A stretch of 64,000 bases of DNA from [Phialemoniopsis] sp. UDSM-2020. Taxonomy: Eukaryota > Ascomycota > Sordariomycetes > Thyridiales > Thyridiaceae. Below, piece after piece: positions 54,301 to 64,000 of this stretch. How positions within the stretch are numbered: position 1 is the first letter of the stretch; the number at the start of each line of letters is the position of its first letter. A program made the position numbers and the translations under genes. Location of the stretch: NCBI GenBank assembly GCA_018873225.1, contig JAEILZ010000002.1, positions 2,356,001-2,420,000 on the forward strand. Reading direction: 5' to 3'. The notes below the pieces were generated by a model. That model did no database searches and was not told where the DNA came from. It saw nothing but the letters and a program-made list of their open reading frames with translations.

Positions 54301-57300
54301 GGGCGATCAATTGTCGGCGATCCCTGCAAGACGCGAGTGCCAACCTCTTTTCACTTTTCTAGAAGTGTGAAAACACAAAGTCAGAAAGTAAAAGGGCCCC
54401 GCGCAGGCATTGATCGCCGGTACGCAATGACGTTGTCTCGGGGCGGCTGGCACGGGCGCTAACGGGGCGGGAGGGTAACCGACGGGGAGGCGTCCAGGGG
54501 GGGTTTAGAGTCACCACACGGATTACACATCATTCGGTTTGCTTTCGCTTCTTTCTTTTTCGTGTACCCAGATGATGACAATGGAAATGCCAGGGGCAAG
54601 GTCACCTTGGCAGCTGAAGTATCCGTAAATAAAGAACTATTGTTTACATTCGGTGGAACCGATGCGCTTGTAACTAATGCGAGGCGGACAAGTGACGCGA
54701 CAGCCGTTGGGGCTGGTGCTTTTTTCCTCCCTACCTGACGTATTGACCGCAAGCAAGGGAGGTTGCCAGAAGAGCGTTGGAGCATGAAAGAGGCAAAAAA
54801 TACAGACAGAAAAGCCCACAGTAGACAGAATCCAGGGTCCTTTGTGGACCGACCTGGCGTTCCGCCGACTGGCTACAGGGCTGGGGCGAAGGATAGAGAC
54901 AATGGTCATGTGGGCTTTTGCAACGTGCATGGACGCAAGGGATGGCGAACAAAGACAGGTTCACGCACGACGCAAGGGATGAATGGATTTCGCATGGCCG
55001 CAGACCAGACCATTCGCGCCAATCACCACCTGGACAAAGTGGATGATGTGGATAAGCACCGCAAGGGAGGAATCCTGATGGAAGGCTTCTATTCTGTTTT
55101 CTCTTTCTCCTCTCTCTGTGGGATCGACAGGAAGATCTGGCATTCCCTCGCCCTGCGCGGGCGTCATACGGCTAAAAAGGGCGCAGGCTCGTTTCGTCAT
55201 AACAGGCGCGATATGAGACATGGCCCTCAGGAAGAGGATTCAGGGTCTTTGTGGACATTCCCGGTGGGTTTCGGTTTATCCCTTTGGTACGACGGGTCGG
55301 TGATGATCCAGGCCTGCGCCGTGTCTATCAATCGTTATTGGGGCGGGCTTGTTGATTGTGTACACGAAGCAATTGCTTTTGCACTCAGCATCGTATTACC
55401 GACGGGCGTGCAAATCCAATGCTGGTGATGCGGCTCCATCCAAAAGGGCCTTGAAACACCATCCCTCGTCGGCCTGACACCGGACGGGCCCAGTATCTTC
55501 TCGCCTTTTACTTTATTATCGGTGCCGAGGCGATATGATTGTGGCATGGCGGTCTCGTGTGATTCGCTGCCGCCCCCGAGTTTCATTAACAGCTGTATAT
55601 TGACTTGCATACGGATGCCTACGTAGATACCATGCCGCCTGATGGTATGCAACGACGTAGTCAATTCGCCCGAGGACGATCTCAAGGGTCTCTCTTATCA
55701 CGTCGCATTAATTAAGCTACACGCAGGGATTTGCATAAACATTTCTCGGTGCTTGGGGACAAGACACGCTTATTGAGTGAAGATCGTTTGATATCATGAT
55801 GGTTCCCGGCAAAGGCTTGGAAGTGTTTTGAAAGGCGTTGCGGAAGTGGGCAGGCGATGGGGCCACCTGGTAGTCCATGCTCGCCTCCGTCTCAAGGGCC
55901 GGTCGCACCTGGTGACTTTTGAGCATCAGAATCTCTGGCTAGGGGTTTGTCTAGCAGAGCCTGTGACGAGATGCATTGATGATGCGGTGACCACGACTCC
56001 GGGAGGAAGGATCGTCTGATGCCCCTGGAGCCTAGTCTGCATCTGTTGATGTATTATTGCAGTCACCATGTGCCGTTGTGATATGACTGCTTCTCGGCAT
56101 AAGAACACATGGGACTCCCTTCTTCAACCCCGGCTCTGGTAATGGTGGATAAGCGTCTCATCTGTCACATCACTAGCCCGGGAAGGGCGCTGATTGTCGT
56201 GAGAGTGTCATCATTCGGATGAAAGTGGTAATGTGGAAAGTCTGGGTATTCTCCGGGACACCGGCACAGGGGTGTGAGATGTTGTCTCCGGATATCGTGA
56301 TGTGTCTCCAAGAGTGACTTGCGGATAGTGTCATAGGAACGTGATCATTCAGCCATTGTCGTCAAGGCTTCCCAAGATCCCAGGCGGCTCGCCAGATCTG
56401 CAGGCCGGCCACCCCCCCTCAACGAGCACCGCTTAGCGGACCGGCCGTGCATGGGCGCAGTAGCCTAGCCTTCCCAGAGTGATGCTCTGGACGGGTGTCT
56501 CCTGGACGGGTTTGTCTTCGTGATCCCATGGGATGCTCGAACCGGCTCTGGGCCGCTTGGCCCATCCCAATAGACTTGCAAATGGTGCGTTTGACCCATC
56601 GACGATGGCTCGAGGAGCTTCCCAAAGTCGAACAAGCGGCTCACAATCAATCTGAGGCACGGACGCAAGCTGAGCCCACTTGGCCCGTTGCGAAGGACAG
56701 GCTAAAACCAGGAAGGCAGGCAAAGGCTGGGGGGATGCAAGGACCAAGCCAAGAGCGAAGGAAAAAGCAAAACTCCAGCGACAAGGACCCTGTGTGAAGA
56801 GCATGGACCAGGTCCTGGACCTTGCAAAAATTCGTCCGTGGGAGCCAATAGCTTGGAGATAGTGCAGTGCTTGTCGTGTAGGCGGAGTTTCAAGACTCTG
56901 ACCGCAGTCCCAGTAGCGTCAACGCCAGGATTCACCTTTCAATGGTCTTGTAGATCCTCTTCAATGATGAGCTCAGCACACGCTTCCAGAATAGCAAAAG
57001 CAAAAGAGTGAGGCATTGGGGCGTGTTCTGGATCCACGACGGATCAGGCGGCTAATGTTGGTTGTTGATGTTATTGTCCCCATACTGGATTGCACTGTGG
57101 ACATTCTTTTTGATATTGGCGATATTCACTGCAGCTGGTGGCGTTGGACCAAAGTGTGTACAGAGTGTAGTCACTTTTGAGACACGGCATTCTCAGGACT
57201 TCGTGATCGCCCATGGGTTAATACCACGAACGGCATGGGCCAATTCCAAGCAGCAAGGGACTGGCCCACTTCTCCAAGACAAAACAGTTTTTGCTGCGTG

Positions 57301-60300
57301 TCAAAGATCCTCTCATTCCAACGGAATAAACGTTTCCTCGCTGTACACTACACATGAGGTCAAGCATTGATGTCTGGCATGCTCGCGTCTTAGCGGGACC
57401 CGCGGCCATGGAGGAAGAACACGATGAACGGAGCACCTGAAATGTCCGTGCCAGAACAAACACTTGGGCTTCTTCAGGCGCTGGGAGGCGCTAAATTGCT
57501 CACTAACTGGGGGGCCCTGAAAGTGCCGTAACTGTGTTCGGGTAACCGTGCACTCGCTAGCGTCCAGCTGAGATGCATCGGATTGGGTATTTTAATCACT
57601 GATGCATATCTGGACGAGACACGGATATCTTACACTGTGCTGTATCGGGGAAATCCGGTACTTAGTACAGTGTCAAGACGGTGACAGGGACTATAGTGGA
57701 CACGCGACAAATGGACCGAGCGGTGAAGGCAAGGAAATTGGATGCAACTGCAGACGGGTGGATTAGTTACGCTTGCCTTTTCCTTGCAGGGACTGTTTCA
57801 ACGTCGAAGGGGAGAGGGGAGAAAAAGCAATGAAATGAACTTTCCGTCCAGTCACACAACCTGGCTCGCAAGCCGGGCGGACCTTCACCTGTTCGTTCCC
57901 ACCCATCTGACCATCTGCCATCGAGGTCTGCAAGGCATCTTGAAATCTAAGATTGCCCATCATCAGAAAAGGCGGCGCACGGACTCCCCTAACAGGAGAC
58001 AGCCCACAGGGAAAGCACGGATATCGGCCCACAGCAAGAACGAACTAGCTGTTGACACCTGATGAACGAAGGAACTTTACAGTACAAGAGGATCCACAGA
58101 CTCCGATGCATCGAGCCTGGGACGGAGTCTCCCGCAATTTCGATTTGTCGACTGCTCGGGTTTCTGTGGGGGCCGAACGAGATGGCAGAGAACAGAGTCA
58201 CATCGGCCGGGTTGCCCGGACTTGCCCATTGGACGGCGCCCTTTTAGATCAGCCTCGTTAATAACGCCTCCTCAGTAATGATTTTCTTGCTTTCTCGGGC
58301 CATACTGCCAACAAGAGAAAGCCCATCCCTGCTAGCCGGCACGGAGCCACTGGAGCCCATGCAAGTCAGCCAGGACATCCTCCATGATCCACAGGCTCGT
58401 GCACTACCCAAGACTACCCTACGCTACCCTGTTCTGGAACATCAGGATCGTCGACTCTTCAGGGATCCCACACCTTCGACAGCCTCACTTTACATCGATG
58501 CCGTGGATGCTCGACCGTGGTTCGCCCATCGCCCTGCAAAGGCCCACTCCCGTGCGAGGCTGCTCCTGTCGCAATCCTGGCCTGCACCCGTCTCCCACAA
58601 GGAATGACCCCTGTCTCTGGCGAATGAGCGACACGTTTCGAATTTCCTCCAAGATGAGCACTGGCCAGCAGCATTCTTGGCCCGCAGAGCCAATCTCCAT
58701 CTCCATCTCTGCTCTCGACTCGCCCACAGCCCACTCCGGCAATCGAGGATGATCATCGCAAAAGTGGGAATGGATTTGCGGAATGCATGGCTGTTATTCA
58801 CGACCCAGAGGAATACATTACAGAATTACTAGGTTGTCACCAAAGCTCTGCGTTCTTTTCGGAGCACGCCCTAACATGCCACGTTCGACATTGCGTAGAG
58901 GCCTGCAATCTCAGGCAAGCACGCATACAGTCGGAGATCTCTGGCGTAATGAGTGGGAACCATCCAGGCACACCAGCGTCAGGTCCATCGACGCCCCGAA
59001 GAAACGCCAAAATAGCAGTGCATCTTCCCTGGAACGAGGGCTTTCCAGTGGGCTAGTCTCGCCCATACGCAATGATCAGCCAGGATTTTCCAGCGAGGCC
59101 ATGCTGCCCGCCACGGGCGTTGTTCGGCGCATTCGGCGCTGTTCTGGTCAATTCCTGCTCGACGCCCCATCAGGAGAGAAAAAAAAAGAAGAAAAATTTC
59201 AAGTCACTCCCGTGATCAACATCCACTCCAAGAAATTTTCTTTTACGATGCACCCCATCGTGCGCCAGTCACACATTCATTTGGTGGAGTCACACAGTTT
59301 GCGACTCATTACGTACGGGCTTCTGAATGGCTCCCTGGGATGACAGGTCCCCATGACTCCCGCCTTTTGGCAGCCTGGGCGGGTTGGCGGGCATGGTCAG
59401 CCAACAGGATTCGTCGCCCGGGCTAGGTCGTCCTTCGTCCCCCTTGGACGAAGAGGGTTGTCAGATGCCGTGTGTGCGTGCTAATTGTGGCTTGATGCCT
59501 GAGTTCGCATATTCTCGGTGCCACTGCCCAGTCAGACTTGCACACGCAGACAGGCCTGGCCAAGCACTCTGCAATGCACCTCCTGCAGCCTTTCGCCGCG
59601 AATATCCTCGCGTGCCCTGTCATAGGCGCTTGTTTCCATCGGCCGCTGTCAGAGACGGCCTTGTGGCGCGAAGGCATGCCACCTGCGATCCTGTTCCCCA
59701 AAATTACAGGAAGGGGATATTGCTCTCTGCATGATTTGCCAGCCAATGAAGGCACACTTCCCACAACGTTGGCCAACAGCTTTCGGCCAGGTGCATCATA
59801 ATCCTGCACAAGTTCACCAACCGGTTACCGGACGACGGTTCCTACTGGACAGCTGTTGATGAATACACCAACCGAGCATGTTATTCACGCCATATCCAGC
59901 ATAGGCAGTTATCCCCATCCTTCTCACCCGTTTTATCAAGTGACGGCCTGCAGGTAGGCGTTGCCAGTTCTCTAGCTCATATTGCCCCAGCTGGATAGGC
60001 AATCTGGAAAGTCATCCGCGACATTGGGGCTCTTGCCGCTTTGAGAATGATTCATGAAATATCTTCAAACGTGAACCCGAGAGCGCAGGCACCTTGGCAG
60101 AGTGTTCAACAGAGGTACCGTACACGGCAGCCGAAGAGTCTGACAACAGGTGCGTGGGTAGGTCTCAGAATTTGCCTGTTGTCACCAGCATCGATGTTAT
60201 GCAAAACTCACAGGCGTGTCTCGACCAGGCATTGGCCACCAGCAGCCCGTGCAAATGCAATTCCAGCGCTTCATTCTTGCAAGACATGCTAGGACCCAAT

Positions 60301-62095
60301 CAGACCCACGTTGCTCGTATGTGCATACATTGACAGAGCCAACTGTAAAAAACGACTCGCGGTACACTGCGGAAAGAGCTGATTTTGGCATACGTGATTC
60401 GGGGCATCTTCTCCACAAAGCATTCTGGCGACGAGACAAGAGTGACAGCGCTTGATACAGCGGATCAAAACTCTGTTTGCACGGGGTGGATGAAACTGAG
60501 TCGTGAACCTGCGCTTCAGAGCATGCTCTGCCTCTCAGAGTTCAACCAGTTGCCGGTCTAATCAAACGCGGCGATCAGTTGCTGAAACAAGGACTCAGGC
60601 GGTGTCTGGCTCCACCCGCGGTGAAAGTGCTGTCGAGGCAGAGCACCACAGAGCTGAAGGCCAAAGTAAAAGTCGTGCAGGTCACGGGTCTTGCGAAGTT
60701 CCATGACGACCATTGCCCCCAAAATGTGGGAAGGAGTGGTGTCAGCGAGCAGTCAAGGTGGCCACACCTCGCTCTCTCTAGCACGACGGTGTCGATGCCG
60801 TGCGTTGGATGGACTGGATGCGACGGGAGGGAGGTACTCACCAAGACAGGCACGGACGCACACACCTCTTGGTACACACACTCGCTCACACCCTCGTACC
60901 TTCGCATCCCATCTTTCTCGTCCTTCATCATCATCATGCCAGCCTTTGTGTCGCCTACACTAGCTCCTAGGTACCTACACCCAGCACGAAGGGGGGCGGG
61001 AGCGAGTGACCGCTTGAACCGCCCTGTTCCAGAGGGAGGGAGGGTGTGTGTGGTGTCCAGGATGGCCCAGGATGAGGTGGTTAGCGTCCTGAGTGGCAGT
61101 GAGACCAAACGCCTGAGTGGGCCGGTCATTTGCTGTGTCAGATTATCCTTGTCCTCGTAATTGCCCATCGTCACATATCCCTCCCATCCCTGCGCGTTAG
61201 TCGTCGCCCCACTGGCAAGGACTGGCGCCATTCCTCGCACGCCCCCCTGTGGATATGAACCTTATTCGAGCATAGCGCTGGGAGGTCTCGCAAGAATAGA
61301 AGGCTTGCAGGGACTCTTGCGACTAGGGTGGCGCTGGGTCCAGGGGAGTACGTACTCGCCGACCCACCTCATCATGGCAGGCGAACGATATTGCGCGGTT
61401 TGTGTGGCTCGAGGGGGTGAGTGGGCCGCCTTGGTCCAAAGCAGACAGTTGCATGCCACCCAGGACCAGGACGAGGCCAAGCCGGGGTGGGACTGGTAGG
61501 TACGTACTGAAGCAGAGTGAGAGACAGACAGAACAGACGGGCACACTGGTATCCTCCCAGGCAAGATCGATGTTATCTTGAACGTCTTTCCCACCACACC
61601 TTGCATCTCGGCGCTCCTACTTGACCACCATCCTTCACGACACTCCTTCTCTTAAACTTATTTCTTCTCCTCACCTCTCTCCCCCCAAAAAAGGACGAGG
61701 ACATTTACTGTCCACTTTGCGTCAACGACCTCCTATCCTCACATCCTCCTCCAACGTTTTGACGACTACGACGTCCACTCGCCTTGTCTCTCTAATACCA
61801 TCACCACCCAACGACAGGCCCCCTTTTTGAACGTTTGTTGAACGCTTTCGTCGCGACAACAAACCGCCATACTATACGACCCAGGAACATTTCCACAAAG
61901 GCCACAGGATCTTGACCCGGATTTGTTCTTTTTGGTTTGCAAGAGGATTCCACTGCCGGACTTTCTCTGTTTCCTAACTGCCGTTTTTCTCTTCCCTCAT
62001 TTTTGGACTGCCATTCAAGCCATCCGGCTCTCTGAGAATTCGACCCATTGGAAAGAAAAACGACCCTTTGAAAGGATCCAGGAGAATCTCATATC
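51375..62095. other. 10.7-kb interval without a credible gene
   Basis: No frame here shows a recognisable domain, GC3 bias or a multi-exon model. The longest ATG-started frame is 221 codons (54763-55428) with random-looking composition. The sequence is of ordinary base composition, not an AT-rich repeat-degraded tract, and contains no transposase-like frame. The last about 480 bp (61610-62095) form a pyrimidine-rich leader typical of a fungal 5' UTR and belong to the downstream kinase. A purine run lies at about 59178-59196. I see no tRNA or rRNA. It may hold distant regulatory DNA or non-coding transcripts. Confidence 0.55.
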
Positions 62096-63748
62096 ATGCA
62101 GCATGTATCGGGCCCCTTTGGACTCCCCACTCCTCCGGCGTCACCGCTCTCCTTCGAACATCAGCAAAAGTGTACGATACAACACCACATCCCCACACAG
62201 CCTCACCACCAGGCGCGATACGTTCCAGTGACTCCGGAGGAGCGGTTAGGGAAGTTCCTTGGTGGCACTCTCCAGCTGACAGGTATCCTTGGAACCGGCG
62301 CCTATGGAGTTGTTTACTCGGCGGTCGACATCAAGACGAATGTCCGCTATGCCGTGAAGACGTTGAGCAAGTTCAATACCGATGGAACTCCTTTGGATGC
62401 GCGACAGGTCCAGTTTCAGACCAGGGAAATCCGACTTCACTACCTGGCATCAGCCCACCGCAACGTGGTCTCCATCCTGAAGATCATTGACGACCCAGAT
62501 TGCATCTATGTAATTTTGGAGTACTGCCCTGAAGGTGACCTGTTCTTCAACATCACCGAGTGCGGTCAATACGTGGGTAAGGATGAACTGGCCAAGAGAG
62601 TCTTCCTGCAAATCCTGGATGCCGTGGAGCACTGCCATACCCTTGGTATCTATCACCGGGACCTCAAGCCTGAAAACATTCTGGTTTCGGACCAAGGAGA
62701 GACCGTCAAGCTAGCAGACTTTGGCCTGGCTACTGCCTCATACCGATCAGAAGACTACGGCTGTGGATCGACATTCTACATGTCACCAGGTAAGTTTCAG
62801 TGACTTGGACCTTTCGAACATTTTCCTCTCTTGTCTTGCAGTTTGTTGTTTCTCCGTCCAACCGCGAACTCAACCAACTTTCCCCACGAACCCCAACTGA
62901 CGATTTCTTTTCCTTTCTCTGCAGAATGCCTGGACCATTCATCCCGGAGGCCATTCTACTACTGCGCGCCCAATGACATCTGGAGTCTGGGTGTCATTCT
63001 TGTCAACCTTACTTGTGGCCGCAACCCCTGGAAGCAAGCCTCAATGGAAGATTCTACCTACCAGGCATTTACCAGGAGCCCTGGATTCCTCAAGACCATC
63101 TTGCCCATCTCGGACGAGCTGAACGACATTCTGGCCCGCATCTTTACTCGTGTCCCGGAGCAACGCATCACTATCTCGGAGCTCAAGGCCAGGATTCTTG
63201 CATGCTCTCGTTTCACTGAGCAGCCTTGCACCGTTCCCCAGATCCTGCCCACTCCTCCCGTTTCCCCAGAGCACCATTATGTTGACTACGAGGACGCCAT
63301 CATTGATGATGCTGAGTACGACGCCCCGCTGTCTCCTGCCTCTTCGGATGGATCGCTCTCGGATGGAAGTTCGACGTGCTCATCTGACGAGGGCTCGCTG
63401 GCTTCTAGCTGCAGCACTGTCGATGACCTCGAGGATGACGACCTGTGCCGTGAGCGCCCTGAGGTGACAACCCCGCCGCCCATGGCTGAGGGTCCGTTGG
63501 CTATCTACGAACCAGAGGATCCCAGATTGATGAGCTTCCAACCCCAGGAGTTTGTCCCCTACCCAGGGATGATGGTACACGACCCAATGCACACAGGAAT
63601 TCCCCTGCAGGCCCCGTGCGCACCCAAGCCGCACTATCACAATGTGATGGAGTGGATGGGCAAGTACACACCACCAGCCCCGATGCAGCACTACCCAGTG
63701 CCGTTTCATCATCAGGTCCCCGTGTTCATCCCCCAGGGATGCTACTAG
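62096..63748 (+). CDS. Ran1/Ksp1-type serine/threonine protein kinase
   Basis: Two exons (62096-62789 and 62925-63748) give 505 aa. A 50-residue Pro/Gln/His-rich lead precedes the kinase domain: [18 protein letters not shown] (glycine loop), YAVKTLSKF (lysine), [12 protein letters not shown] (catalytic loop), KLADFGLAT and [13 protein letters not shown] (activation segment, split by the intron after the Pro codon), then [20 protein letters not shown]. Yeast relatives Ksp1, Sks1 and Vhs1 and fission yeast Ran1/Pat1 link nutrient state to growth, filamentation or meiosis. The C-terminal 190 residues are acidic Ser/Asp-rich and then Pro/His/Met-rich low complexity. A long, pyrimidine-rich leader and a gene-free upstream region suggest complex regulation. 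Confidence 0.9.
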
Positions 63749-64000
63749 CTTCATCATTGCAAGAAACATCGATACCGCTTCCAGTTTTAAACTGGTTGAT
63801 GGTCATCGTGCAGGTTTGCTCTTGGTACTGTTGCTTCTACCAGTCACGGATGTCCAGGATGGACTTGGGCCTCCGAGGCCTTCCTTGGCTACTTTTCCAC
63901 GAACCCTTGGATCACGAGCCATATTCCAGTAGCAGACACTAACACCAGCTACTGGAAACCTTCTCATCCAACATTTCATACTCAGGATTTTGATACCCAT
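63749..64000. other. 3' flank of the kinase gene to window edge
   Basis: 252 bp, probably 3' UTR. Short minus-strand frames reach the edge without recognisable content. Confidence 0.5.

Noticed and set aside
54763..55428. 221-codon plus-strand frame in the gene-free interval
   Set aside because: Composition looks random, no domain, signal peptide or splice partner, and no codon bias like the real genes.
56500..56580. Possible tRNA on the minus strand (GGTTCGAGC T-loop-like string)
   Set aside because: The flanking bases do not form a five-pair T stem and no acceptor or anticodon stem could be drawn.
60575..61240. Overlapping frames of 193 and 221 codons on opposite strands
   Set aside because: Mutually overlapping chance frames in a C/T-rich area. 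Neither shows protein-like features.

Overview
The window is nuclear DNA of a filamentous ascomycete (Pezizomycotina, most likely a Sordariomycete). The evidence is short GT-AG introns (about 45-130 nt) with CTAAC/CTGAC-like branch sites, a HET-domain gene, Zn2Cys6 regulators, a DUF3425-type bZIP factor, a GH28 pectinase and fungal-only housekeeping proteins (Atg33, Tma7, Tfc6). No transposase, rRNA, convincing tRNA, CRISPR array or AT-rich repeat-degraded tract was found. Gene models were assembled by eye. Every multi-exon model quoted is phase-consistent and ends at a stop codon, but none is transcript-verified.

Layout. 0-2.1 kb: a HET-domain gene on the minus strand, running off the left edge and carrying one in-frame TAG. 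2.9-11 kb: housekeeping genes (ATG33, a BTB protein, TMA20, an I78 inhibitor-like protein, a TRAPPC12-type TPR protein). 11.7-22.9 kb: a Vba-type MFS transporter, a secreted sulfatase, a bZIP/DUF3425 regulator, a secreted GH28 enzyme, an F-box protein and a small Dabb protein. 23.2-40.9 kb: an accessory-looking block with two paralogous Zn2Cys6 regulators, a divergent 3-isopropylmalate dehydrogenase paralogue, two Dal5-type MFS permeases, a ZIP metal transporter, an SAF-domain dehydrogenase divergent from one permease, and two tiny secreted Cys-rich proteins. 41.5-51.4 kb: an ankyrin protein, TFC6, a PAQR receptor-like protein, TMA7 and the PRP4 kinase. 51.4-62.1 kb: a 10.7-kb interval with no credible gene. 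62.1-63.7 kb: a Ran1/Ksp1-type kinase.

How the genes may work together. Most neighbours look functionally independent. The exception is the 23-40 kb block. Its two related regulators, two anion-type permeases and two NAD-dependent dehydrogenases fit uptake and oxidation of a small hydroxy-carboxylate, with a Dal5-permease/SAF-dehydrogenase divergent pair as the clearest unit. That is inference from gene families and adjacency. The most unusual single items are the nonsense-interrupted HET gene, the micro-exon Cys-rich secreted protein at 40.5 kb, the IPMDH paralogue altered at its substrate-recognition helix, and the very long gene-free interval before the Ran1-type kinase.
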